Source: Chryseobacterium piscicola
Lineage (GTDB): Bacteria > Bacteroidota > Bacteroidia > Flavobacteriales > Weeksellaceae
DNA length: 64,000 bases
Assembly (NCBI RefSeq): GCF_900156685.1
Contig: NZ_FTOJ01000004.1
Location: 124,001-188,000 of the forward strand
Direction: 5' to 3'
A program made the translations under genes and the position numbers. Positions 25,577 to 34,349 of the stretch are shown piece after piece. How positions within the stretch are numbered: position 1 is the stretch's first letter; the number at the start of each line of letters is the position of its first letter. The notes beneath the pieces are model-generated. The model was not told the origin of the DNA. It saw nothing but the letters and a program-made list of their open reading frames with translations, and made no database searches.

Positions 25577-26605
25577 ATGAAACAATTTGATATATCAGTG
25601 CTTGATTTGGCTCCCGTAAAACAAGGGAAAACTATTCACGATACGTTTCAAGACAGCCTATCTTTGGCGAACTTTGCTGAAAATTTAGATTATAAAAGAT
25701 TCTGGCTTGCCGAACATCACAATATGGAAAGCATAGCCAGTTCTGCAACTTCGGTTTTGATTTGTTTCATCGCCAACGGTACAAAAAAAATAAGAATTGG
25801 TTCTGGAGGAATTATGCTTCCAAATCATAGTTCGTTGGTTATTGCCGAACAATTCGGAACTTTAGAATCGCTTTTTCCCGGAAGAATAGATTTAGGATTG
25901 GGTAGAGCACCCGGAACAGACGGTTTGACGGCTCAGGCTTTGGGAAGAAACCCAGCAATCATTAATGAGCAGTTTCCAAGACAAATTTTAGAATTACAGA
26001 AATATTTTTCAAAAGATAATGCAAATGCTTTGGTTCGTGCCATTCCTGGTGAAGGTTTAGATATTCCTATGTATATTCTCGGTTCAAGCACAGACAGTGC
26101 GTGGCTAGCTGCAGAAATGGGATTGCCTTATGCTTTTGCAGGGCATTTTGCTCCCGAACAAATGGATATGGCTTTTAAAATTTACAGAGAACATTTTGAG
26201 CCTTCAAAATATTTAGACCAACCTTACGTATTAGCTTGTGTGAATGGAATTGCTGCTGAAACTTCTCAAGAAGCTCACTTTCTTTCCTCAACATTATTTC
26301 AGGCGTTTATCAACATTATCCGAAACGACAGGAAACCATTTCCGCCACCAGTTGTAGATATGGACGCAATTTGGTCTGCGATGGAAAAATCAATGGTTTT
26401 ACAGAAATTGAAATTCAGTTTTATTGGTAATCAAGATGAGATTGCGCAACAAATAAAAAACTTTCAAGAAAAATATCAGGTGGATGAGCTGATGATTAAT
26501 TCTCATATTTACGATCATCAAAAAAGACTACAATCGTACGAGATAATCAGAAGTGCAACCGACTCATTATCTAAAGCCGAACAAACCATTCATAATAATT
26601 GTTGA
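25577..26605 (+). CDS. Luciferase-like (LLM class) flavin-dependent monooxygenase
   Basis: 342 residues from the chosen ATG (MKQFDISVLDLAPV). It has the bacterial luciferase-like TIM barrel: FWLAEHHNMESIASSATSVL, RIGSGGIMLPNHSSLVIAEQ, FPGRIDLGLGRAPGTDGLTA and GLPYAFAGHFAPEQ. This is the MsnO8/YhbW-like group of flavin-dependent oxidoreductases that use FMNH2 from a partner reductase; the substrate is not known. It ends inside the ribB promoter, so the two genes are transcribed separately. Confidence 0.93.
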   Translation: MKQFDISVLDLAPVKQGKTIHDTFQDSLSLANFAENLDYKRFWLAEHHNMESIASSATSVLICFIANGTKKIRIGSGGIMLPNHSSLVIAEQFGTLESLFPGRIDLGLGRAPGTDGLTAQALGRNPAIINEQFPRQILELQKYFSKDNANALVRAIPGEGLDIPMYILGSSTDSAWLAAEMGLPYAFAGHFAPEQMDMAFKIYREHFEPSKYLDQPYVLACVNGIAAETSQEAHFLSSTLFQAFINIIRNDRKPFPPPVVDMDAIWSAMEKSMVLQKLKFSFIGNQDEIAQQIKNFQEKYQVDELMINSHIYDHQKRLQSYEIIRSATDSLSKAEQTIHNNC

Positions 26606-26629
26606 TGCTTTATTTATTAAGTATCTTTG
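26602..26629 (+). promoter_or_regulatory. Promoter of ribB
   Basis: -33 TTG (26602-26604), 17 bp, -7 TATCTTTG (26622-26629): an excellent match to the Bacteroidota consensus. It begins in the stop codon region of the upstream gene. It shows that translation of ribB starts at 26648, not earlier. Confidence 0.8.
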
Positions 26630-26647
26630 CGAAAATTTAAAGTTAAA

Positions 26648-27769
26648 ATGTCAGATATTAAACTAAATACTATTCCTGAGGCGATTGAAGACCTTAAAAA
26701 TGGTAAAATAATCATAGTAGTAGACGATGAAGATAGAGAAAATGAAGGCGATTTTCTTTGTGCAGCAGAATTAACAACGCCTGCGTTGATCAACTTTATG
26801 GCTGTACACGGAAGAGGGTTGATCTGTATGCCACTTCCTGAAAAAAGATGTGATGAATTAGGACTAGATGTAATGGTAAGCCGTAGCAGTGATCCTAAAG
26901 AAACCGCTTTTACCGTATCTGTTGATCTTTTAGGAGACGGAACTTCTACAGGAATTTCTGCCGGAGACAGAGCAAAAACCATTTTAGCTTTGATGGATGA
27001 AAAATCTAAACCAACAGATTTTATGCGCCCTGGTCATATCTTCCCGTTGCGTGCTAGAAAAGGTGGCGTTTTGAAAAGAGCTGGGCATACTGAAGCAGCA
27101 ATTGATTTAACTAGCTTAGCTGGTTTGAAAGAAGGTGGCGTGATCTGTGAAATTATGAACGAAGATGGTTCTATGTCTCGTTTGCCAGATTTACATGTTT
27201 TTGCTCAAAAACATGATATGAAAATTGTTTCTATCGAAGATTTAATTCATTATCAGCTTAAAAAAGGAAACTTAATTGAAAGAATCGAAGAAAGAGAAGT
27301 AAAAACTGCATACGGTGATTTTGATTTTCTGGCTTTCAGAGAAACTTCTAATGATCAAATTCACTTTGCTTTAACAAAAGGATCGTGGACAGTTGATGAG
27401 CCTGTTTTGGTAAGAGTACAGTCGTCAGATTCTTATTTTGATGTTTTAACAAGATTGAATAATGGTGAAAAACCTCAGTTGGAAAAAGTAACTGCAATGA
27501 TTAACGAAGCCGGAAAAGGAGCAATTATTTTTATCAATAATGTATCCAACTCTGAAAATACATTAAGAAAATTACAACAATTTCTGAATTATCAGGATGG
27601 TCAGCAAAAACATCCAACTGCTGCTTTCAATTACAGAGATTATGGCATTGGAACTCAGATTTTAAAAAATTTGGGAATCAATAAATTTAAAGTAATCACT
27701 CAGAACCCTAATGTAAAACCTCAGGTTGGAGGTTATGACGTTGAGGTAACAGAGATGGTTCAACTTTAA
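26648..27769 (+). CDS. ribB: 3,4-dihydroxy-2-butanone 4-phosphate synthase with a degenerate GTP cyclohydrolase II-like domain
   Basis: 373 residues from MSDIKLN. Residues 1-200 are a complete DHBP synthase (IIIVVDDEDRENEGDF; DFMRPGHIFPLRARKGGVL; RAGHTEAAIDLTSLAGL), which makes the four-carbon riboflavin precursor from ribulose 5-phosphate. Residues about 205-373 have the fold of GTP cyclohydrolase II (YGDFDFLAFRE; YGIGTQILKNLGINKFKVIT), but the zinc-binding stretch that normally holds three Cys reads RVQSSDSYFDVLTRL without any Cys. The second half should therefore be inactive, and a separate ribA is expected elsewhere in the genome. Confidence 0.93.
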   Translation: MSDIKLNTIPEAIEDLKNGKIIIVVDDEDRENEGDFLCAAELTTPALINFMAVHGRGLICMPLPEKRCDELGLDVMVSRSSDPKETAFTVSVDLLGDGTSTGISAGDRAKTILALMDEKSKPTDFMRPGHIFPLRARKGGVLKRAGHTEAAIDLTSLAGLKEGGVICEIMNEDGSMSRLPDLHVFAQKHDMKIVSIEDLIHYQLKKGNLIERIEEREVKTAYGDFDFLAFRETSNDQIHFALTKGSWTVDEPVLVRVQSSDSYFDVLTRLNNGEKPQLEKVTAMINEAGKGAIIFINNVSNSENTLRKLQQFLNYQDGQQKHPTAAFNYRDYGIGTQILKNLGINKFKVITQNPNVKPQVGGYDVEVTEMVQL

Positions 27770-27874
27770 AAAAGTGACCTATTAAAAAAGGAATTGTTAA
27801 AAGTGATTTTGTTGCAGTACTTGTATTAGTATTGAAATTAAGTATCTTTAAAGCAAATTCCCTATTCAAAATAA

Positions 27875-27905
27875 AAAAATGGCTTGAGCAGATCAAGCCA
27901 TTTTT
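27875..27905. terminator. Bidirectional terminator overlapping the fmt stop
   Basis: A 13-bp stem AAAAATGGCTTGA/TCAAGCCATTTTT (27875-27887, 27893-27905) with a 5-nt loop. The right arm includes the fmt stop codon and its last codons. It serves both ribB and fmt. Confidence 0.85.
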
Positions 27906-28840
27906 ATTTCTTCAAAATTTCTAAATCCGTTGAGGAAATCTTTAATGTTCATTCTTTTTTTTCCTTCCAATTGTAATTCTAAAGGAGAATAAAATCCGTC
28001 TTTGGTATAGATTTTAAAATCATTTTTTGAAATTTCTAAACTTCCAACTGTTTTTCCATGATCTGAAATTTCGAATTTCCCACTGTATATTTTCAACCCT
28101 TTTTCTTCTTCTCCGATTTTTAAAGTGGTGAAAGCTGCAGGATATGGTGACATGCCTAGGATAAACTGATGAATTCTTTTTGAATTTTTCGTCCAGTCGA
28201 TTCTGGTGTCTTCTTTAAATATTTTGTAGGCGTTTTTTGGATGTTCAACTTCGGGTTGAGGCTTTTCAATGATTGCATTTTCGGCTAATCCATCCAAAGT
28301 TTTTACTACCAATTGTGAGCCCATTTCCATTAATCTGTAATGAAGGCTTCCTGCATTTTCATTTTCCAAAACCGGAATTTCTTCTTGTAATAAAATATTT
28401 CCTTCATCAATTTTTTCATTAATAAAGAACGTGGTTGCGCCTGTTTTTTCTTCTCCATTAATTACCGCATAGTTTATCGGCGCTGCACCTCTGTAATCAG
28501 GAAGCAACGAAGCGTGAAGATTGAAAGTTCCCATTTTTGGCATTTCAAATAAAACTTTAGGCATCATTCTGAAAGCAACCACCACAAAAACGTCAGCATC
28601 TAATTTTTTTAATTCTTCTAAAAATTCAGGATTTCTTAACTTTTCTGGCTGAAAAACGGGAATGTTATTTTCAGAAGCAAAAACTTTTACAGGAGATTGG
28701 TTTATTTTTTGTCCGCGTCCGCTTGCTTTATCGGCAACCGTTACAACGCCTACAACTTCATGATGAGATTGATGAATGGCTTCCAGCGAAGTTTTTGCAA
28801 AATCGGGAGTACCTAAAAAAACGACTTTCAATGATTTCAT
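27893..28840 (-). CDS. fmt: Methionyl-tRNA formyltransferase
   Basis: 315 residues, normal length. The formyltransferase core shows VVFLGTPDFA at the start, NLHASLLPDYRGAAPINYAV with the catalytic Asn-His-Asp region, and TFFINEKIDEGNILLQ. A C-terminal oligonucleotide-binding domain follows (about 205-315). It formylates Met-tRNA(fMet) for translation initiation. A -7 box lies 4 nt before the ATG. The last residues are encoded inside a terminator hairpin. Confidence 0.97.
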   Translation of the reverse strand: MKSLKVVFLGTPDFAKTSLEAIHQSHHEVVGVVTVADKASGRGQKINQSPVKVFASENNIPVFQPEKLRNPEFLEELKKLDADVFVVVAFRMMPKVLFEMPKMGTFNLHASLLPDYRGAAPINYAVINGEEKTGATTFFINEKIDEGNILLQEEIPVLENENAGSLHYRLMEMGSQLVVKTLDGLAENAIIEKPQPEVEHPKNAYKIFKEDTRIDWTKNSKRIHQFILGMSPYPAAFTTLKIGEEEKGLKIYSGKFEISDHGKTVGSLEISKNDFKIYTKDGFYSPLELQLEGKKRMNIKDFLNGFRNFEEIKMA

Positions 28841-28844
28841 GATG

Positions 28845-28852
28845 CAAAGATA
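28845..28852 (-). promoter_or_regulatory. -7 box of fmt, leaderless arrangement
   Basis: Minus-strand TATCTTTG, a consensus -7 box, ends 4 nt before the ATG. Confidence 0.6.
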
Positions 28853-28929
28853 AAACTCTTGAGTTATAACTGAGAAATTGAAACTTATGAATTTTAGAAT
28901 TTGTATTAATTATTATCACAGTTCATTAC

Positions 28930-30831
28930 CTATTTTAAGGCATAAGTTCTAAAATTCAGCATTTTTACTTTTCCCGAATCTAATAAGTAAATAAGATTTT
29001 CTAAAATATTTTCTTTACTCTGAAACTGCAGTTTTATAGAAATTTCTTCAATGGTTGCTGGTTTTTTATTTAAAACTTTGATGATTTCCGAAGAAACATT
29101 TTTCCCGAAAATAGACTGTTTATTTTTTTCACAAACGGTACATTGTCCGCAATTTTTAGTGTTTTTTTCGCCAAAATAGGAGAGGATCAATTTCATTTTA
29201 CAGTATTGATTATCCTCAATAAAGAATTTCATTTCCTCCCATTTCTGGATTTTATTTTTTTGAATGTGTTCAAAAAGTTTCCAATACATTCCGGAATTGG
29301 ATCTTTCATCACGAGGTTTTAAAAATTTTACAGAAGCTAAAGCACCATCTATATATTCTAAATAATTTTTTTGTTGAAGCTCTTTTAATCTTTCTTTTAT
29401 GAGATGGATGCTCACGCTGATTTTATCGCTCACTTTTTGTTCGCTGAACATCACTTTGTGTGTTGTAATTCCAGAAATACTTCTAAGCATTAATTCAATA
29501 AAATAGGCATCTTTAGATGATAGTTGATCAATTTCATCAGGTTTAATTAAAAGCTCAAGAGATGATAAACTTTTGTTGCTGTTGTGGTAAATAATTTCTT
29601 GAGTATGAAGGAAATTAAGAACATTTTTAATTTTTGCCGTAGAAAGCTTTGTGAAATTCTGAATTCCTGAAATGTTTAATTGAAAAACTTTTTCTGGAAG
29701 TTCAAATTCTGCTACTTGAAATTTAGAATAAAGATAGCTGATGATTTTTAAAAATTCAGATTTATTAGGAATTTGGTTCTTCAAAATTTGATCAAAGTTT
29801 GAAATTTCTTGTTGATTCCACAACAAGAAAGCATAGCTTTTTTTTCCATCTCTACCGGCACGCCCAATTTCCTGATAATAATTTTCAATAGACTGAGAAG
29901 GAGAGAAGTGAATGACAAAGCGTACATTGTCTTTGTCAATTCCCATCCCGAAAGCATTTGTGGAAATCAAAACATTTTGGTCGCTGTTATTCCAGAAATT
30001 CTGTCTGTCATTTTTTTCTTTCGTTGTGAGTCCTGCATGGAAATAATCAACATTCTGAAGTTTGTGTCTATGCAGATATTCGGTAAGAAGCTCTGCGTCT
30101 TTTCTGGTTCTTACATAGATAATTCCAGATTCTTTAGCATATTTTAAAATGTTGAAAACCTTTTGATATTTATCTGATATTTCTTCGTTGAATATTTTGA
30201 TATTATCTCTTTTAAAACTTTTCTGAAATATCTGAGGATTTTTAAGTTCTAGTTTAGATTTTATTTCATCTAAAACTTTTGGAGTGGCCGTAGCAGTTAA
30301 TGCAAGACAAGTAATTTCTGGATTGTTTTTTCTGAAATCTTTAATATTCTGATAACTGGGTCTGAAATCTTGTCCCCATTCTGAGATACAATGAGCCTCG
30401 TCTACCGCAATGAATGATAATTGAATTTCTTCCATTTGCTGAATGAAGAGTTTGTTGGTCAATCTTTCAGGAGAAACATATAATAATTTTGTAAGACCGT
30501 CTTTGCATCTGTTGTAAATAACTTCGGCATCAAATTCATCCAATTCGGAGCTTAAATATTCTGCTTCAATTCCTCTGAATTTTAATTGATTTACTTGATC
30601 TTTCATTAACGCCAATAATGGTGAAATCACAAGACAAGTTCCTTCCTTCAATAAAGCAGGAAGTTGATAACAAAGAGATTTCCCGGCTCCTGTTGGCAGC
30701 AACACTAATGTGTCATTGTTGTTAATCACAGAGTCAATTATCTGCTCTTGTGTATCTCTAAAGTGGTCATAACCCCAAAAGTGTTTTAGTGTCTGACTTT
30801 TTATTTTATTATAATCCTGAGAAGAAATCAT
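28930..30831 (-). CDS. recQ: RecQ family ATP-dependent DNA helicase
   Basis: 633 residues from MISSQDYN; a start 30 bp earlier would add MFQYFSYIYF, which looks unnatural. SF2 helicase motifs appear in order: DTLVLLPTGAGKSLCYQLPA (motif I), AVDEAHCISEWGQDFRPSY (II), ALTATATPKV (III), IIYVRTRKDAELL (IV), STNAFGMGIDKDNVRFVIHF (V) and QEIGRAGRDG (VI). A zinc-binding domain with CGQCTVCEKN is near 560-570, then a short winged-helix-like tail. No HRDC domain is obvious. It unwinds DNA 3'-5' in recombination and repair. Confidence 0.93.
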   Translation of the reverse strand: MISSQDYNKIKSQTLKHFWGYDHFRDTQEQIIDSVINNNDTLVLLPTGAGKSLCYQLPALLKEGTCLVISPLLALMKDQVNQLKFRGIEAEYLSSELDEFDAEVIYNRCKDGLTKLLYVSPERLTNKLFIQQMEEIQLSFIAVDEAHCISEWGQDFRPSYQNIKDFRKNNPEITCLALTATATPKVLDEIKSKLELKNPQIFQKSFKRDNIKIFNEEISDKYQKVFNILKYAKESGIIYVRTRKDAELLTEYLHRHKLQNVDYFHAGLTTKEKNDRQNFWNNSDQNVLISTNAFGMGIDKDNVRFVIHFSPSQSIENYYQEIGRAGRDGKKSYAFLLWNQQEISNFDQILKNQIPNKSEFLKIISYLYSKFQVAEFELPEKVFQLNISGIQNFTKLSTAKIKNVLNFLHTQEIIYHNSNKSLSSLELLIKPDEIDQLSSKDAYFIELMLRSISGITTHKVMFSEQKVSDKISVSIHLIKERLKELQQKNYLEYIDGALASVKFLKPRDERSNSGMYWKLFEHIQKNKIQKWEEMKFFIEDNQYCKMKLILSYFGEKNTKNCGQCTVCEKNKQSIFGKNVSSEIIKVLNKKPATIEEISIKLQFQSKENILENLIYLLDSGKVKMLNFRTYALK

Positions 30832-30857
30832 AAAGTAAATGTAAGAAAAGTATTGAA

Positions 30858-30886
30858 ACAAAAAAAGTCACGCAATGCGTGACTTT
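30858..30886 (-). terminator. Terminator after the tandem OmpA genes
   Basis: Stem AAAGTCACGCA with TGCGTGACTTT (30864-30874, 30876-30886); on the minus strand a T run follows. Confidence 0.85.
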
Positions 30887-30907
30887 AATTTATAAAAATA
30901 AATTTTA

Positions 30908-32368
30908 TTATTTTGCTTCGAAGTAAACTCTTCTGTTTGCTCTGTTTTTCCATTCAGGACATTTTTCAGCAGGTTCACATTCCGGGTATTTTAGAGATTT
31001 TTCTCCTTTACCAACAGCGCTTAGCTTAGATGCTTCAACACCATTTTTGATTAGATAATTCTTCACACTATTTGCTCTTCTCTCAGAAAGTTTCTGATTG
31101 TAAGCTTCAGAAGCTCTAGTATCAGTAGCTCCGATTACAGTGTAAGTTCCTGCAGAAGAATTAATATAACTTACAGCATTGTTCAGGATTGGTGTAGTTG
31201 AAGGTAAAATTCTATCAGAGTTAAGATCAAATTCAATTCCTTCAAGTGTTGTATCAGTACCAATTACAGTGCCTGAATCTACAGGAACTGCAGTAGGGCA
31301 ACCATTGTTTTCTACAGGACCAGGAACCGTTACACATTGATCGTAAAGATCAATAACACCATCTAAGTCTGTATCTAGAGCAACTCCAGCTCCGTCAACT
31401 CTTGCTCCAGCAGGCGTTGTAAGCTCTCTGTCCCAATCGTCACAAACTCCGTCGTTATCTAAATCACCTTTCTTGCAAACTTCAATATCTTGGTTTTTCT
31501 CAGCTAGAACATCAAGTTTCCAATACATCTCTTGCAATGGGTCATGCCACATTAAGTGAGACTCATGTTTTCCAAGTTTTAAAGATAAACCAAGGGTTGC
31601 ATTGATGAAATTGTCAGAAATCTGATCTTCTCTTTTGTTGATGTCACTGTATTGAACACCACCACCATCGAACTCATCATCTCCTGTGTAAACATACATT
31701 AGTCTACCTTCGATATCTAATCTTCTGTTAATCTTATATTTAAGGCCTGCACCAGCTTGTCCGAAGAAAGAGGTTTGTTTGAAAAGTTCAACTTCTGTAG
31801 CAAGTCTTTGTGATTTGTCGTCTTTTTGATAAGCTCTATAACCTAATACTCCTACACCTGCATATCCGTGAAGTGCCCATCTGAAAGGTGATTTATTATC
31901 AACTCTTCTTAAAAGATTCGAAAGATTTACATCACCCAATATCGATATTCCATCGTATTGAGTTCTCGCTCCAACTCTTTGGTATAAAGAAGAATTTGCC
32001 GGCGCTGCATCTTTTGTGTTAAACCAACCTTGTCTTGTTTCTCCTCTGTCATATTGTAGTTTTAGACCAAAAGCGTGGGTAATAGCTTTGTCTACACTTG
32101 CATAAAAAGAGTAACCGAAAAGATTTTTACCGTTACCATTTTTTATAGAGGTTAAATCTCCTGCTTGTATCATTGGTACTCCTGCTCCTGCAGAAATAGA
32201 CCAATCATTAAATCTTTTAGACTCTTGAGTGAATTTTGAAACGTTAGCAGAACCAGATGAAAATGTATTTGGATATTGCTGATCATTAGATACTGCTGTT
32301 GAGTCTTGTGCAAAGTTTAGCGTCGGGATCGCTAAAGCAAATGCAACAATTGCTAAACTTAATTTCAT
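30908..32368 (-). CDS. OmpA family protein with thrombospondin type 3-like calcium repeats (copy 2 of tandem pair)
   Basis: 486 residues. Signal peptide (ends LNFAQ), N-terminal eight-stranded barrel-like part (about 50-265), then acidic calcium-binding repeats of the TSP3 type (CKKGDLDNDGVCDDWDRE; DTDLDGVIDLYDQC), and a C-terminal OmpA peptidoglycan-binding domain (about 370-486: IEFDLNSDRILPSTTPIL; VIGATDTRASEAYNQKLSER; NRRVYFEAK). It anchors the outer membrane to peptidoglycan and is likely very abundant. The preceding gene is a full-length paralogue 28 bp away, so both are on one transcript ending at the terminator. Confidence 0.93.
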   Translation of the reverse strand: MKLSLAIVAFALAIPTLNFAQDSTAVSNDQQYPNTFSSGSANVSKFTQESKRFNDWSISAGAGVPMIQAGDLTSIKNGNGKNLFGYSFYASVDKAITHAFGLKLQYDRGETRQGWFNTKDAAPANSSLYQRVGARTQYDGISILGDVNLSNLLRRVDNKSPFRWALHGYAGVGVLGYRAYQKDDKSQRLATEVELFKQTSFFGQAGAGLKYKINRRLDIEGRLMYVYTGDDEFDGGGVQYSDINKREDQISDNFINATLGLSLKLGKHESHLMWHDPLQEMYWKLDVLAEKNQDIEVCKKGDLDNDGVCDDWDRELTTPAGARVDGAGVALDTDLDGVIDLYDQCVTVPGPVENNGCPTAVPVDSGTVIGTDTTLEGIEFDLNSDRILPSTTPILNNAVSYINSSAGTYTVIGATDTRASEAYNQKLSERRANSVKNYLIKNGVEASKLSAVGKGEKSLKYPECEPAEKCPEWKNRANRRVYFEAK

Positions 32369-32396
32369 AATGTATTTTTTTATTTATTTAATTATT

Positions 32397-33890
32397 TTAT
32401 TTTGCTTGGAAGAAAACTCTTCTGTTTGCTTCATTTTTGTCCTCAGTACATTTAGTTGCTGGGTTACATTCAGGATATTTAAGATCCGTTTCACCACGAC
32501 CTTCAGCAATAAGCATACTTGAAGGAACACCTTTTCCTACTAAATAGTTTACAACCGCATCAGCTCTTTTTTGAGAAAGAATTTTGTTAGCAGTATCAGA
32601 ACCTCTAGTGTCTGTTGCTCCTACCACTAAAAACTTACTGTTTTGATCTAATTTTTTGATAATCTCTGCAGCGTGATCTAGTTTTTGGAATGATTGTGGT
32701 CTTATTATCGCTTTGTTTAGAGCAAATTCAATACCTTCAAAATCTTTATTGATTGTTTCTTCTATAGAAGGTAAACTTGGTTGAATATTTTCTACAATAG
32801 GACAACCATTATTACTTGCTGGTCCAGGAACTGTAACACACTGGTCGTGTAAATCGATCACTCCATCTAAATCCATATCCAAAGCTACTCCTGCTCCATC
32901 AACTCTTGCTCCGGCAGGAGTGTCAAGTTGTCTGTCCCAGTCGTCACAAACGCCATCATTATCATTGTCTCCTTTTTCGCAAACAACCAATTCTGTGTTT
33001 AAGTTTTCAAGCTCATCCATGCGACCATATACTTCTTGTAAAGGATCGTGCCATGCTAAGTGTGTATTGTGTTTACCCAATTTAAATGAAAGACCTAATG
33101 TAAAGCTCATCGCTCCATCAGAATAAGTATCATTGATAAGGTTATAGTTAATTCTGTTGCCCAGTGGTGTGTCTAGAGATCTTCCTTCTCCACCTCCATC
33201 AAATTCTTCATCCATACTGTTAATATAGATAACTCTCGCTTCCAAATCTACAAGTTTTGAAACATTGTATTTCAATCCTAGAGCTGCTTGCCAAAAGAAA
33301 GATGAGATTTCAAGTTTTTGATCGTTTTTGATAGGGATTCTAGGAGGGTTTGTACTCCATCTTGAGGCATCATTATCAATCAGCTCTGTTTTGAAAGCCA
33401 TGATACCACCACCTAAGTAACCGTGAAGGGCCCATCTATAAGGAGATTTGTTATCAACTCTTCTCAATAGATTTGAAAAGTTAATGTCTCCCAATAAAGA
33501 AACCTGCTTGTACTTTGTCCATGCATTTGCAATTCCTGCTGCAGGATTTGTAGCTAATTCTGCTTGTTGTTTCGTTTCTCCCATTTGGTATTGTAAATCT
33601 ATACCAAATGTGTGATTGATTTGCTTATCGATACTTGCGTAAGCATTCCATCCCCATTTAACCTTATCTCCGTAGAATGACGTTACATCTGCAAACGTCA
33701 TAAAAGCAGGTCCACCACCAACAGAAACGGCCCAATCGTTGAATTTACGAGTGGTGTTCGTTAGCTGTTGCACGTTTGCAGAGCCTGATGAGAAAGTGTT
33801 AGGATATTCGTGTGAATGACTAATTGCAATACTATCCTGTGCATAAGCAGCAATAGGAAGTGCAGTCAACAATAATAAACCTAATTTCAT
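32397..33890 (-). CDS. OmpA family protein with thrombospondin type 3-like calcium repeats (copy 1 of tandem pair)
   Basis: 497 residues with the same order as its neighbour: signal peptide (ends AYAQ), barrel domain with the shared block NLLRRVDNKSPYRWALHGYL, TSP3-like repeats (CEKGDNDNDGVCDDWDRQ; DMDLDGVIDLHDQC) and an OmpA domain (LVVGATDTRGSDTANKILSQ; NRRVFFQAK). The two copies differ most in the surface-loop parts of the barrel, as expected for exposed outer-membrane proteins. It starts 10 bp after the folK stop and may be co-transcribed with it. Confidence 0.93.
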   Translation of the reverse strand: MKLGLLLLTALPIAAYAQDSIAISHSHEYPNTFSSGSANVQQLTNTTRKFNDWAVSVGGGPAFMTFADVTSFYGDKVKWGWNAYASIDKQINHTFGIDLQYQMGETKQQAELATNPAAGIANAWTKYKQVSLLGDINFSNLLRRVDNKSPYRWALHGYLGGGIMAFKTELIDNDASRWSTNPPRIPIKNDQKLEISSFFWQAALGLKYNVSKLVDLEARVIYINSMDEEFDGGGEGRSLDTPLGNRINYNLINDTYSDGAMSFTLGLSFKLGKHNTHLAWHDPLQEVYGRMDELENLNTELVVCEKGDNDNDGVCDDWDRQLDTPAGARVDGAGVALDMDLDGVIDLHDQCVTVPGPASNNGCPIVENIQPSLPSIEETINKDFEGIEFALNKAIIRPQSFQKLDHAAEIIKKLDQNSKFLVVGATDTRGSDTANKILSQKRADAVVNYLVGKGVPSSMLIAEGRGETDLKYPECNPATKCTEDKNEANRRVFFQAK

Positions 33891-33900
33891 ACAATTTGTT

Positions 33901-34329
33901 TTATGTTCTGTTTAAAAATAAACTATCTAATAATATCTTGGAAAATTCTCTTTCGTAAAGATGTCTATAGTGAGGGATCTCTAATCTATTACAAGTGAAA
34001 ATTATATTATTATAACTTACAATATCAAGATCTATCATTCTGTCATTGTAATTCCGAGTGGTGCCCGAATCTACAAGCCTTCCCATGTCTTTTTCGATTT
34101 CTTTTAAACCGTTAAGAAGCTGAATTGGTGATAAATCTGTTTCAATACTTAGTGCAATATTACAAAAAATATTGGAACTGACAAATTCCACGGGTTCAGA
34201 ATATAAAAATTTACTTTTATATAATATTGAAATGTTTTTTTCTGCAATTTTTTCAAATGCAATTTGAAGATTTTTTTTTGCATCATTAATATTACTTCCT
34301 AGTAACAAAACAGCATTGTTGTACGACAT
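33901..34329 (-). CDS. folK: 2-amino-4-hydroxy-6-hydroxymethyldihydropteridine pyrophosphokinase
   Basis: 142 residues, slightly short for the family. It carries LLGSNINDAKKNL at the start, NGLKEIEKDMGRL and the signature NYNDRMIDLDIVSYNN, then IPHYRHLYEREF near the end. It transfers pyrophosphate from ATP to the pterin in folate synthesis. The start lies only 20 bp from the chosen start of the divergent sppA gene, so each promoter must reach into the other gene's 5' end. Confidence 0.92.
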   Translation of the reverse strand: MSYNNAVLLLGSNINDAKKNLQIAFEKIAEKNISILYKSKFLYSEPVEFVSSNIFCNIALSIETDLSPIQLLNGLKEIEKDMGRLVDSGTTRNYNDRMIDLDIVSYNNIIFTCNRLEIPHYRHLYEREFSKILLDSLFLNRT

Positions 34330-34349
34330 ATATGGAAAAGTTATTATTT

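Noticed and set aside
30908..33890. Considered that the tandem OmpA genes are an assembly duplication
   Set aside because: The two copies differ throughout, including length and barrel loops, so they are genuine paralogues.
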